Below, in pieces: positions 45,040-55,100 of a DNA stretch of 64,000 nucleotides; position 1 is the first letter of the stretch; every line of letters starts with the position of its first letter. The stretch is from NCBI RefSeq assembly GCF_003966265.1, contig NZ_RXNV01000001.1, positions 620,001 to 684,000 on the forward strand. The letters are read 5' to 3'. The notes below the pieces were generated by a model. It ran no database searches and was not told where the DNA came from. It saw only the letters and a list, made by a program, of their open reading frames with translations. The position numbers were made by a program, and so were the translations under genes. Source of the stretch: Shewanella atlantica. Lineage in GTDB: Bacteria > Pseudomonadota > Gammaproteobacteria > Enterobacterales > Shewanellaceae.

Positions 45040-45084
45040 AAAAAAAGCCAGGTGTATATTCTCAATCTGAGTGTAACACCTGGC
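45040..45084 (-). terminator. Intrinsic terminator downstream of an orphan NagR operator
   Basis: On the minus strand: stem GCCAGGTGT / ACACCTGGC (9 bp, perfect) with a 20-nt loop, followed by TTTTTTTCTTT. It is not preceded by an accepted gene, so it would end a short non-coding transcript or act as an attenuator before hex. Confidence 0.8.
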
Positions 45085-45233
45085 CAATACTAGTTTCTGG
45101 GGAGAGACTAAATTTACAAACACAGATGTATAGAGCTTAAAGCCAGTATTCATCTGCCAAAAACATGAATCAGGAGACCTCTTCCTTCTCATGCAGACCT
45201 TACAGACAAGTTATCACACAAGCAGATGACAAC
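45040..45233 (-). ncRNA. Candidate NagR-controlled small RNA or hex leader
   Basis: Proposed transcript of about 190 nt, starting within or just after the NagR operator and ending at the terminator at 45040-45084. A possible promoter on the minus strand is TTCTGT, 16 bp, TAATAA, just before the operator, which would place the start inside it. The RNA contains an unpaired CTCTCCCC stretch. It is inferred only from operator plus terminator; it could equally be a leader for hex with regulated read-through. Confidence 0.35.
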
Positions 45234-45243
45234 GCTGTCATTT
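45225..45243 (-). promoter_or_regulatory. NagR operator not adjacent to a coding start
   Basis: GATGACAACGCTGTCATTT; perfect core TGACAACGCTGTCA. The nearest accepted minus-strand gene start (hex) is 566 bp away. Confidence 0.85.
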
Positions 45244-45381
45244 ATTAATGTACACAAAATAACACAGAATATCTACATTTACCTTACATTCATTTTGAAC
45301 TTTTTTCTTACCTACTTATGAGTCTCAATTAATATAAGTTAACCCCCAACTTTAATGAGGGGTTTAACTTTTAGCATCCAT

Positions 45382-45409
45382 AAAAAAACCAGTCAGGAGA
45401 CTGGTTTTT
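45382..45409. terminator. Terminator of the TonB-dependent receptor gene
   Basis: Stem AAAAACCAGTC / GACTGGTTTTT, loop AGGA, 31 bp after the stop codon; T-tracts on both strands. A second weaker hairpin (AACCCC / GGGGTT) follows. Confidence 0.9.
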
Positions 45410-45439
45410 AGAAGGAAAAATCAAGCTATAACAGACAGT

Positions 45440-48118
45440 TTAAAAACTCATATTTAAACCAAGAACATAACGGCGACCATTTTGGTATACAGACATTAGT
45501 CTGCTCTCCGTCTGATCATATTCCACTACTTGCTCATCGGTTAAGTTAACCGCCTCAAATGTTAGCTTGAAGTTTTCGGTTATGTTGTAAGTTGAGCTAA
45601 AGTCGAGTTGGCCATAATCATCATTATACAGTTCGGCACCAGTCCAGCTTACGCCCTTGTACCAATCGGTTCTGTAGTTATACATGAAACGTGCACCGAA
45701 TGTGTCATTCTCATAGAACACCTGAGTATTTGCCATATGCTCAGATACGCCTTCTACTAAGCCTGAGCCTAACTGACCTTCGACACGGTCTTGATCACTC
45801 TCAGCATTGGTATAGGTATAGTTTGCAGCAATACCGAAATCACCAAATGTCTGTTGATACCCAAGTTCAATACCGTCGGTTGTTCCACCAAGACCATTCT
45901 CCGGACGGCTGATAGTCACATCAACCATCTCATCTTCTTGCTCATGATAAAACTGATCTACATAGGTTCCGGTAGTACGGTAGCTCTTAATATCTTTAAA
46001 GAAGTATGTTGCTGATATTATTGATGCATCTCCGAAGTACCACTCCCAAGAAATATCAAACTGGTCCGCAATCTCCGGATCTAAGTTTGGGTTACCAGCC
46101 GTACCGACAGGGAACTCACCATTTAGATCACCAATTGATACTATTGGTGCTAAATCAGAGTAGTTAGGACGAGCCATTACGCGAGCCGCTGCAAATCGTA
46201 CAATTTGCTCATCGGTAACATCGAATGCAATGTTAAAGCTTGGCAGGATTTCAGTATATTCCCTCTTCTCGGTTACCCATTCTTTATAAGCAGGAGTTAA
46301 ATATGTCTCCCACTCACCACTACCGACAGTTTCTAATCCCCAGGAATCACCACTGAAATTATAGCTGGAAGCGGTCTGCTTCGTTTGAACAATTCGAACA
46401 CCTAAGTTACCGCGGAATCCTTCACCATCGAAATTACCCTTGATATATCCACCGAGTATTTTCTCATTGAGTTCCCAGATCTCAGCTAAGTTATTATGTA
46501 CCGCATATTCGGCTCCCTCACCGAACCCAAGGTTCATAAATGTGTCACGATCTCCCTCTAACTGATCAACAACATTGCCACTGACAACATTACCCGCAAC
46601 AGACTGGGTACCATTGGTTTGGCCACAAGTATCCAAAGTAGGACACTGCTCGAAAATATCCCACATATAAGGTGTTGAACCATCAGCTTTTTGCCAGTGC
46701 CAGCTATATGCCTGACGCCCCTGCGTTCGGTCATGATCTCGATACTTTAAACCCGTCTCGATGGAGCTAAACGCACCAAACTCTACTGGGATTTCAAAAT
46801 CAATCTGGCCAAATGTCTCTTCATCGGTAGTAGGCTTGTTACCACCCCAGGTCCAATTTTGACTCCACTGAGAGCCATCTGTTGGATCTACGCCTATGTT
46901 TACCGATGGCTTACCGGAAAGGTCAAAAGAGTATCCAGAGTCGGCAGGGTCTACGTTAGGAACAAAACTCCAGGATGTTTCGTTGTAAGTACCACCTTCA
47001 GCCTCTGTTTTACCTAGCTGTGCATGTACGCTAAATGCATCTGCAGCATAGTTAATCTCTAAATCAATAGAAGATGTTTCGGTGCTTGACTCCCTGTTGA
47101 TGAAATCCCACTCATAAGAGCCACCACTGGCTACCGTGCCTTTGTATATATTTGAGCCACTTGCAGCTGTACCTGTAAGTGAATCCAGGTTGTTTTGTGG
47201 TCGAATAAGCAAGTTACTGTTGAGGTTGTTCGCATCCATCTGCGAATCAAGAACATTTAATGTAAAATCTAATGAATCTGTTGGCGCATACTGAAGGCTG
47301 GCAAACAGTGTTTGACGCTCTCTATCCTGCTTAAATATCGGGTTACCGATGTCCTTAGGCGCCCTCATACCGTTTTCATCTTCCGGGGTCCATCCCAGAA
47401 TCTCAAGCCCCTCACGCTGAACAGTTCTATCTTGCTTAGTAGCAGAAACTAAAATACCGAAAGTTTCCGACTCATTTTTCCATGAATACAGTGCATCGAT
47501 CTGGGGATCTGTTTCTCCAGATGTATCTGAGTATTGTCCTTGCAAGTTTAGGTTGACCGAGTTTGCATCTAGCTCTAACGGCTTACGGGTACGCATAACA
47601 ACCGTACCACCAATAGAACCTTCATCCATATCCGCAGTAGAGGACTTATAAACTTCTAGAGTTTTAACTAATGAAGAGGGCAGCAGAGTAAAGTTAAAAC
47701 CACGGGAAGGGTTATCTAAGATAAACCAGTCAGCAGTAGCTACATTTTGACCGTTAAGTAAGGTACGGTTCTTCGTTGGGCCAGAACCACGAATTGTGAT
47801 CTTCTCGCCTTCACCAAACTCACGACTCACACCAACACCGGTTATACGAGATAGTGATTCAGCAACGTTCTTATCCGGGAATTTACCGATATCTTCAGCG
47901 GTAATGGTATCAACAACAGCGTTAGCAAACCGTTTATTATTGATATCGGCTTTACGTGAAGCGCGGATACCACGCACTTCGATCTTCTCGATATTCTCGT
48001 CTGCTGTAGAACCTGCCGATTCTGCTTCGGCAGCAACAGCAGACATAGACATTGCAGTACCAAGCAGTAGGGCGATATTTGTAGCTAGTACAGTTTTCTT
48101 AAAATTAGATGGTCGCAT
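45440..48118 (-). CDS. TonB-dependent receptor for chitin-derived oligosaccharides
   Basis: An 892-aa outer-membrane transporter driven by TonB. Signal peptide to about residue 30 (SMSAVAAEA), a TonB-box-like IEKIEVRGI at about 43-51, plug domain (FADAVVDTITAEDIGKFPDKNVAESLSRITGVGVSRE-type sequence, then KITIRGSGPTKNRTLLNGQ), and a 22-stranded barrel ending in the aromatic C-terminus YVLGLNMSF. The plug start resembles the receptors for sugars common in Shewanella and Xanthomonas. Its place between hex and nagR, and the NagR operator 61 bp before the start, point to GlcNAc or chitooligosaccharides. GAAGGGAAATGAG before the ATG supports the start. Confidence 0.92.
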   Translation of the reverse strand: MRPSNFKKTVLATNIALLLGTAMSMSAVAAEAESAGSTADENIEKIEVRGIRASRKADINNKRFANAVVDTITAEDIGKFPDKNVAESLSRITGVGVSREFGEGEKITIRGSGPTKNRTLLNGQNVATADWFILDNPSRGFNFTLLPSSLVKTLEVYKSSTADMDEGSIGGTVVMRTRKPLELDANSVNLNLQGQYSDTSGETDPQIDALYSWKNESETFGILVSATKQDRTVQREGLEILGWTPEDENGMRAPKDIGNPIFKQDRERQTLFASLQYAPTDSLDFTLNVLDSQMDANNLNSNLLIRPQNNLDSLTGTAASGSNIYKGTVASGGSYEWDFINRESSTETSSIDLEINYAADAFSVHAQLGKTEAEGGTYNETSWSFVPNVDPADSGYSFDLSGKPSVNIGVDPTDGSQWSQNWTWGGNKPTTDEETFGQIDFEIPVEFGAFSSIETGLKYRDHDRTQGRQAYSWHWQKADGSTPYMWDIFEQCPTLDTCGQTNGTQSVAGNVVSGNVVDQLEGDRDTFMNLGFGEGAEYAVHNNLAEIWELNEKILGGYIKGNFDGEGFRGNLGVRIVQTKQTASSYNFSGDSWGLETVGSGEWETYLTPAYKEWVTEKREYTEILPSFNIAFDVTDEQIVRFAAARVMARPNYSDLAPIVSIGDLNGEFPVGTAGNPNLDPEIADQFDISWEWYFGDASIISATYFFKDIKSYRTTGTYVDQFYHEQEDEMVDVTISRPENGLGGTTDGIELGYQQTFGDFGIAANYTYTNAESDQDRVEGQLGSGLVEGVSEHMANTQVFYENDTFGARFMYNYRTDWYKGVSWTGAELYNDDYGQLDFSSTYNITENFKLTFEAVNLTDEQVVEYDQTESRLMSVYQNGRRYVLGLNMSF

Positions 48119-48554
48119 CTCATTTCCCTTCCATAACTTTATTTTATTTTTTTAATTTCCATAACCATTCCCTAACGGAATGACAACGCTGTCATGTTCG
48201 GTACAAACATTACACAAAAATTAACCTGTGCGCTACAACAAAATAACCAAAAAGAAGAAATACCCGCCTAGCACAATATTTATTTCACAATTGTGATGAG
48301 CAAGCCCGAGCTTAAGAACTGAGGGTTACAAAGGGTTTCAGCCCCGTCATGCATAGATACGAAAAAAGAAATATTTATATAAGTGATATACGATTTAAAT
48401 TTCTTGTTTGCTAATTAGGGGAAAAGTTCGCACTATAGCCAGTAACAAGTTGAGAATTAGTTTTTCGTAAAGCTTAGATTTGCGTTCAATGGTTAGCCTT
48501 GAAGCATCTCAGGTTAATATGCGTAATACACTGATATAAAGAGTGTTTAGCTGA
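48119..48554. other. Divergent promoter region of the receptor gene and nagR
   Basis: 436 bp with one NagR operator near the receptor side. No gene seen. The nagR promoter must lie on the right; no second operator is visible there, so strong autoregulation is unlikely. Confidence 0.5.
48179..48196 (-). promoter_or_regulatory. NagR operator upstream of the TonB-dependent receptor gene
   Basis: AATGACAACGCTGTCATG, perfect 14-bp core, 61 bp upstream of the receptor start codon. Confidence 0.88.
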
Positions 48555-49574
48555 ATGAAAGTCACAATAAACGATGTAGCAAAGTATGCTGGCGTCTCGA
48601 TAAAGACGGTTTCCCGAGTCACTAATAATGAACCATCTGTAAAGCAGGCAACCATTGACAAGGTCAATGAAGCCATCGAAGCACTAAATTACCAACCCAA
48701 TCTAGCAGCAAGAAATTTAGCGGGTACAAAATCCTATGTGATCGGCTTTATTTACGACAATCCGAATGCTTATTATGTCATTGATATGCAGAATGGAATC
48801 CTATCTTCCTGCAAAGATCTTGGCTATGAGCTGCTAATTCATCCATGTAATGCTAAGGCCGATAACATCTGTGAAGAGTTAACAAAGATGGTTAAGCATG
48901 CAAGGCTTGCTGGCTTAGTGCTAACTCCACCGTTATCTGAAGATCCCAAAATATTGGAAGCATTAGATAAGATAGATGCAAATTATGTACGTATCATAGC
49001 CGGCGCTAAAATAGATGATGAGACCGGCCTGGCAGTGCTGGTTAACGATAAACATGGAGCAGTTTCTATCACACAACACCTGATTGAACTCGGCCATAAA
49101 AATATCGCCTTCTTGAGTGGCGATCAGCACCATGAATCGACCAAAGAGCGTTTATCCGGTTTTACCCAGGCAATGAATAACAATAATATTGTCATCAATA
49201 AAGACAATATTATTGAAGGGGAGTATTCATTCGAATCTGGTGTTAATGGAGCGAAAGAGCTGTTGAGAAGGGATGACAAGCCTACAGCCATAGTCGCCTG
49301 TAACGATGAAATAGCAGCCGGAGCGTTATTTGCCGCCAGACTCGAAGGACTGGATATTCCTAACGATATCTCTATTGTTGGTTTCGAGGATAGTCCATTC
49401 TCGAGACAGACATGGCCTAAGCTGACGACGGTTCATCAGCCAAACCAGAAGATTGCTCAGATGGCTACCGAACTATTGATCGCTAAAAGGCGAGCACAAA
49501 CTTCAGAACACGCCAAAATTTTTATCCCGGAGCCGGTGATCAGAGACTCCTCGTCCAGTCCCGCTTCCAAATAA
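48555..49574 (+). CDS. nagR: LacI-family repressor of the GlcNAc regulon
   Basis: A 339-aa LacI-type repressor. The helix-turn-helix is at residues 4-26 (TINDVAKYAGVSIKTVSRVTNN) with the hinge helix YQPNLAARNLAG; the sugar-binding domain follows (VIGFIYDNPNAYYV, HKNIAFLSGD, AIVACNDEIAAGALFAA). The name rests on context: four palindromes TGACAACGCTGTCA lie before nagP, nagK, the receptor gene and in the hex upstream region, the pattern expected for NagR. The inducer is probably GlcNAc-6-P or GlcN-6-P, as known for related systems. The ribosome binding site is weak. Convergent with glnB, shared terminator. Confidence 0.93.
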   Translation: MKVTINDVAKYAGVSIKTVSRVTNNEPSVKQATIDKVNEAIEALNYQPNLAARNLAGTKSYVIGFIYDNPNAYYVIDMQNGILSSCKDLGYELLIHPCNAKADNICEELTKMVKHARLAGLVLTPPLSEDPKILEALDKIDANYVRIIAGAKIDDETGLAVLVNDKHGAVSITQHLIELGHKNIAFLSGDQHHESTKERLSGFTQAMNNNNIVINKDNIIEGEYSFESGVNGAKELLRRDDKPTAIVACNDEIAAGALFAARLEGLDIPNDISIVGFEDSPFSRQTWPKLTTVHQPNQKIAQMATELLIAKRRAQTSEHAKIFIPEPVIRDSSSSPASK

Positions 49575-49597
49575 CCCATACAAGCTGTAGAAATAAT

Positions 49598-49625
49598 AAT
49601 GCCGCAGAGAGAGCTCTGCGGCATT
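49598..49625. terminator. Terminator between nagR and glnB
   Basis: Perfect 12-bp stem AATGCCGCAGAG / CTCTGCGGCATT, loop AGAG, T-rich on both sides. Confidence 0.9.
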
Positions 49626-49652
49626 GTTATTTCTAAAACATAAAAGAGTAGA

Positions 49653-50003
<351 letters not shown>

Positions 50004-50241
50004 TTATACTTGCTTCAATGGGGTTTATCTCTCAAGCCTTAAGCTTAACATGACTGGCATGGACACTGTAGTCGATTATATTATTTACAATAAAGAAGCA
50101 TTTTTCTTAGTTCAGAACAATCTAAATCACTTCTTACATGCCTCTTATCAGCGGCTATACTCAGATACTGAGCAGCTATTCTCTATAGTGACTCAATGGT
50201 GATTGCCGGATGCAAACACCTGAATTTCCAGGGAGGAAATC

Positions 50242-50751
50242 ATGAAAACCTGTACCGGATTTACATTAATAGAGCTAATGACTACCTTAGTAGTTGCTAT
50301 GGTACTTATCAGCATAGCAATGCCATCGCTCGCATCTTTATATCATGCCTATCGTGCAGACAGTGCCATACGAACAATACAAAGCACATTGCAACTAGCC
50401 AGAAACAGCGCGATTAGTTATGGCTCTCGGGTTACAGCTTGCCCACTGCTGGAAGGAGATTGTACACAAGACTGGACATTAGGGATCACGATATTTATCG
50501 ATAGAGGAGATTCCAACACTATAGATGGCTCAGATAAAATTTTACTGACAACAGACAACTTTCATCAAAGCGACTTTGTCACCTACAATCGCACAGCAGT
50601 TAGATTTCAACCCGATGGGTTAGCTTCCGGAACCAATGGCACTTTGCGCTACTGCCCAAACTCTGTATCTAGCAAGCATTCAAAAGCGGTTATCATCAAC
50701 CAAGCCGGCAGAGTACGCTTTTCTAAAGATAGTAATATCCGATGTGATTAA
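50242..50751 (+). CDS. FimT/GspH-type minor pilin
   Basis: 169-aa type IV pilin-like protein. The leader MKTCTG is cut before FTLIELMTTLVVAMVLISIAMPSL, which has the essential Glu5; the GspH/FimT domain follows (RNSAISYGSRVTACPLL, TLGITIFIDRGD). Four Cys residues lie in the mature part, likely two disulfides. GGGAGG just before the ATG. Paralogue of the next gene, 135 bp away with a hairpin between. Presumed part of the minor-pilin tip or priming complex, or a DNA-uptake pilin; the exact role is unknown. Confidence 0.9.
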   Translation: MKTCTGFTLIELMTTLVVAMVLISIAMPSLASLYHAYRADSAIRTIQSTLQLARNSAISYGSRVTACPLLEGDCTQDWTLGITIFIDRGDSNTIDGSDKILLTTDNFHQSDFVTYNRTAVRFQPDGLASGTNGTLRYCPNSVSSKHSKAVIINQAGRVRFSKDSNIRCD

Positions 50752-50790
50752 ACTAAACTTAAAATCCTCTAGCCTTTGTCAAAATTTCCT

Positions 50791-50814
50791 TTACAGCCAA
50801 TATTTTGGCTGTAA
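50791..50814 (+). terminator. Hairpin between the two FimT-like genes
   Basis: Perfect stem TTACAGCCAA / TTGGCTGTAA, loop TATT, followed by ATAATTGTTATTT; a modest terminator or transcript-end structure. Confidence 0.6.
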
Positions 50815-50886
50815 ATAATTGTTATTTGATGCTGTAAACTACTTAGTTCTCACATATACTTAACAGATAATTGAAGGGAAGATCTC

Positions 50887-51372
50887 ATGCTACGATTATC
50901 AAAAGGTTTCACACTCATAGAAGTAATGGTGACAATAGCTGTAGCGGCTATTTTACTTGGTATAGGTGTGCCATCTTTGGTTTCAGTATATGAAAGTGTA
51001 CGAGTGAATAACAATATCGAAAAAATCAACAATATTTTTCTATTCGCAAGAAACCAAGCTATTAGCTACGGTACAACGGTAAACGTTTGTGCATTCGCCT
51101 CAGCGACATCATGCGGTACCGACTGGGGAAATGGAATAAGAGTATATATAACGAGAGCCGATAGCAGTGAAAAAGAACTGCGTGTGATTGATAACTTTAA
51201 TCCCAATGATAAGCTGAAAGGGCCAAGTTCTGCTTTTACTTTTTCACCCGATGGTCTGTCAAGCAGTGCAGATTTAATTTACTGTCCGGGAGGAAAAAGC
51301 AACAACTCAAAAAGTGTAACAGTTAGTAATAGCGGATTAATATCATACGGTGAAGATGGAAAAAGCTGCTAA
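50887..51372 (+). CDS. FimT/GspH-type minor pilin, second copy
   Basis: 161-aa prepilin-like protein with leader MLRLSKG and FTLIEVMVTIAVAAILLGIGVPSL, then the GspH/FimT domain (RNQAISYGTTVNVCAFASATSCGTDWGNGIRVYI, FTFSPDGLSSSADLIYCPGG). It shares the layout and the spacing of the four Cys with the preceding gene, so the pair arose by tandem duplication, but similarity is moderate. GAAGGGAAGATCTC precedes the ATG. It ends 90 bp before the convergent tapY2 gene. Confidence 0.9.
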   Translation: MLRLSKGFTLIEVMVTIAVAAILLGIGVPSLVSVYESVRVNNNIEKINNIFLFARNQAISYGTTVNVCAFASATSCGTDWGNGIRVYITRADSSEKELRVIDNFNPNDKLKGPSSAFTFSPDGLSSSADLIYCPGGKSNNSKSVTVSNSGLISYGEDGKSC

Positions 51373-51461
51373 GCTCGTGAGTAAATTAATTTGTGCTATG
51401 AACTTAGCAGGTTTAAAAAGTAAATGTTAATTTAGAACAACTGTCAGTGTCAGAGACTACA

Positions 51462-51764
51462 CTACCTTAATGTTCTCTCATCAAGGCGCTTAGCTTTCTC
51501 ACTAGAAAAATCTTCTCCCAATGAAACACACTCAAACACATTTCTTATGAAATATTTTTTCCCTTGATGATCTGTTAACTGTTTACCCGGCAGACCAGCC
51601 ACTTTTAGTTGCACATCTTTCTCTTTCCAGCGGTAGAACACTATTTGTTCCCCTTTCTTTGTGCTGGACACATGGCACTTATATTCTTGATAAGCTGCTT
51701 CTGCGGGAACAATAAAAAGTGCCACAGCGAATAAAATACCGACATATAGAGTATTTCTCATCAT
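51462..51764 (-). CDS. TapY2-like type IV pilus accessory protein
   Basis: A 100-aa exported protein. The ATG at 51764 overlaps the pilE stop as ATGA, and AAGGAG lies eight bases upstream inside pilE. Signal peptide to about residue 23 (IVPAEA), then a small domain with two Cys (YKCHVSST and FECVSL). The segments YRWKEKDVQLKVAGLPGKQL and KKYFIRNVFECV resemble proteins annotated as TapY2 in Shewanella and Aeromonas minor-pilin operons; I recall this family by pattern, so the name is moderately sure. Last gene of the pilV operon. Confidence 0.8.
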   Translation of the reverse strand: MMRNTLYVGILFAVALFIVPAEAAYQEYKCHVSSTKKGEQIVFYRWKEKDVQLKVAGLPGKQLTDHQGKKYFIRNVFECVSLGEDFSSEKAKRLDERTLR

Positions 51765-52153
51765 TTCCAGCACTCCTTATTGGGCCCCTTAACTCCAGTA
51801 TCGGTTAAGGTAATTGTTTTGCAAATAGAGTCGCGGCTAGCTTGTGTTCCTATCGCCTTGGCAGTGATCGTAAAAGAACTCGTACCACTAGATGTCACTT
51901 CATAGTATCCGTGTTCAGTTTTATAAGCTGTTGCGCCTAACCCCAGTTTTGTCATATCCGTCGCATAGGCTCTATTGTCCATATAGTACTGTTCTTGCAG
52001 GTTTGCAACACGTAGCACGGCGGCGACCCCTTCTGAACGACCACTTTTAGTGACATAATCTATATAAGAGGGGTAGGCTATAGCCGCTAATATAGCGACA
52101 ATAGCTACCGTGAGCATAACTTCAATTAAGGTAAATCCTTTTATATTTCCCAT
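51761..52153 (-). CDS. pilE: Minor type IV pilin PilE
   Basis: 130-aa prepilin with leader MGNIKG and mature FTLIEVMLTVAIVAILAAIAYPSYIDYV (Glu5 present). The segment SEGVAAVLRVANLQEQYYMDNRAYA is typical of the PilE minor-pilin family; the C-terminal pair of Cys (SICKT and ECWK) forms the D-region disulfide. Its start overlaps the pilY1 stop (TAATG) and its stop overlaps the next gene by four bases, so the three are translationally coupled. Confidence 0.93.
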   Translation of the reverse strand: MGNIKGFTLIEVMLTVAIVAILAAIAYPSYIDYVTKSGRSEGVAAVLRVANLQEQYYMDNRAYATDMTKLGLGATAYKTEHGYYEVTSSGTSSFTITAKAIGTQASRDSICKTITLTDTGVKGPNKECWK

Positions 52154-55100
52154 TACTGATTCTCATTTAAATGATAGTAAATTCGGTTAGTCGTTAGCCC
52201 ACTGCCTAACTCTACGGTTCCTTTACATTCACCATTTTCACATTCCCCCTTACCGACACCGATAATGTAAGCGATAGATTCTTCACCCTCTTTAGGTTCT
52301 GGGATGACAATCTGTGGGGTATCCGGAACCCGCTCACCAATTTCATAGTAAAGTTCACTGGATGTCCTTGTTCCCTTGTGCAAATCAAACACATAAAGTC
52401 TACCTTGACCAGAGAAGCCACAAATTCCGGCATCCAGATCAACCTCAGTATTAACTGGAGGCAAGAAAGAGGTAAAATAAACTTTCCCGTCGAAAATCAA
52501 AGACGCAGAAAGACTCTTTTCACCCGAACCTGTAAAATTAAAATACCAGCCCTTCTTGGTACCGAAGGCAATATTGTCACTTTCGGATGATGGAGCCGAT
52601 GTGGTGACATTATATAGATCTGCAAGTGTCAAAGCTTCTGGGGTATCTTCACCTGTAAATGTCTTGGTCACGACATCTCTATCTTGAAATACATAAAACA
52701 TATCGTTGGTAACCGTACCTAACGGGTGAGTACGATTCCCCGTACCAACAGTAACCGCATCATAGGGAAGGTTTTGGTAGGACAACACTCCCCCCTCACT
52801 ATGAATATTGCTTATTTGAGTCTGCGCTACCGTGGGTTCTGCAAAAAACATCCTGTTATCTGGTGCTGTTCCCGAACCGATAGCTGCAAATTTAAAAGTT
52901 GACCAACCAGTTTTATCAGCTGAAGGTAGATCCATACGCCAAACATTACCACCTATGTCTGTTGCATATACTCTGTCAGTGATACCGTCATTATTACTGT
53001 CTAATACCGCGACCTTGTTCGGAACACTATACATACCTGCAGCTGAAAACTTATGGATAAACTCACCAGTATCGGCATTGACAATATACACAGCCTCTCC
53101 AGTTCCATCAGATGATGCCATGCCTCCACCAAATATGAGCACAGGCCCCTCTACTCCAGATATAGAGGTAACCACAGGCTCTGACCAAGTTTGTCCTAGA
53201 TCCTCTAATCCACTGCTGTTTGAGTCAATCTTCCACTTAAATGCTGGGCTATCAGGATTGGTAATGTTTAACGAATAGTAGGAAACCCCACCTCGACGCA
53301 TTCCCAAATAAACCCACGCCTTATTGACTTTGCCACTAGAATCCGTTTCAGTGTACGCGACAGGTGATAGGTCCATACCATAGACGCTATGCTCACCAGT
53401 TGGCAGATTTTCTCTTAAATCCGGAATATTGTTGAGCAGTTCAGCTGGAGCAAATGCCCAAGACTCTGTAACAACCCCAACGGAGTAGTCTGAACTTCCT
53501 TTGTCAGAGTCTTTAAACATATGCACTAACCCTTGGTTGGTACCAACAAGGATCCGAACATCTAAGCTTGAAGTTGAGGGGCCAAAGTTGATTGCCAAAG
53601 GTTTAGAGTGCAGTGGGTCTCCCATCACATCTTCTCTGGCACCGGAAAAGCTGCCATTATTATCATCATCATCGACATCCACACCATAGAGCCAGTCAAG
53701 ATGCTCTCGAACCGCGGTCGTCTGAGAGTCTGCAATAGGGCTACCAAGTAGTGAATACATAGTCGAGGTCGATACGTTATCAATATCGACTAGGCTACTT
53801 CCGCTATTGGTGAGTATTCTTCTATTTTTAAGTGCCGTTCTCAATGCGGGTAAGACACCGCCGGCAGTGACTTTATTGCCATCATTGTTTGCTCCCGAAC
53901 AGGTATTCCAAAAAGTACACGTGGTCGAAGCAATATTACCGTTAGAATCGATCGCATTAGCCGTACCGCCAGGGCCGACAATATCCCCCGAACCATTGAC
54001 CTTTAGCTTTTTAAGGTTTCCACTCCAGCGAGGACCTTGTCCGGGCAGGAACATTGCAAAATAGGCTGAATTGTAGGTTTGGGTTTTATCGAAGTTGTTA
54101 CTGGCGATGCTGGGTGATGTAAAAGATGAGTCAATAGACAAAATAGACTTCAGAGCATCATCCATCGCAGTGACTAGATCAAGGCCGTTCTTAGCAACGT
54201 AATAGCCTTTCGATACACCACTCACTCTGGGGTTACCCCCTCGAAATGCAGCTTCCTCGAGCAGAGCCGCAGCCGCATCCGCACCTTCGGAAAAGCCGAT
54301 TGTGAATAACCTTACATTTTGCTGATTATCGACGCCACTTGAATCTTTTACACCTTTAACTAAATCATTATTGTACATATATGCTGCTAACGCAGGCATA
54401 TAGCTTGTCTCATCGTCACCTCTTGTGTTCGTAAAGGTAAAAGGCGCATAGTTGGCGGCATTAGCAGCGGCAGCAGTTAACCCGGCGATAGCACCATCAG
54501 CAGCCCTGTCTAACGTTGGGGCACCGTCGGTAATATAGATGATATAGGCGGTATCGGGGCACTTTTTAAAAGGTGTGGTATAACTCCCCGAACTGATAAT
54601 ACTTGGTGGGTTATTTGGCACATAACCATCTATTTCATACCGTCCCTGACCGTTTCTATCTTTATTACCAAAGGTCACCGATCCACCACTAAAGTACTGA
54701 TGTGCTTCATATAAAGTTTCACATAATGGTGTATTGGTTTGAGCCGGCATACCATTGATTAATGAAATAAGAGTGCTCTCATTGGCCGGTGTCATCTCCT
54801 TAATGTCAGAAACGATCCTTCCTCCATCAATCTCATATTCTTGGGGGTAATTGAGGTTAAATACCGCCAGCCCCGCATCAATAGGAATAGATAAACCGGT
54901 CAAAGCTGTCTTCAATGCATCCTTTGCTACTTCCAGGCGCGTGCCCGTGCCACCGCTACTTTGCCCCTCTTCAGTTTTAGTTACCCACTGATACCAAACT
55001 AAATAGTGCGGTGTATATAGGGTAACGGGTGAGCCTTTACCAAAATCTGTATTGGTCTCACTAAACGAACGATCGGCGTCCGTGGCTCCGGAGGTATACA

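Larger units (their letters stand above)
44660..45439. other. 780-bp region between hex and the TonB receptor gene
   Basis: Holds the receptor's terminator, a NagR operator (45225-45243) and, about 150 bp after it on the minus strand, an intrinsic terminator (45040-45084). A 97-codon minus-strand frame (44899-45192) runs across that terminator and is doubtful. Region 44660-44890 shows nothing specific except that it must carry the hex ribosome binding site (AAGAGGAAG). Confidence 0.6.

Noticed and set aside
47796..48155. 119-codon frame antisense to the TonB receptor start
   Set aside because: Shadow of the receptor gene, covering its ribosome binding site.
53807..54064. Open frames antisense to pilY1 (also 52832-53278)
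   Set aside because: Long antisense frames are common opposite a large gene; no start signals or recognisable protein.
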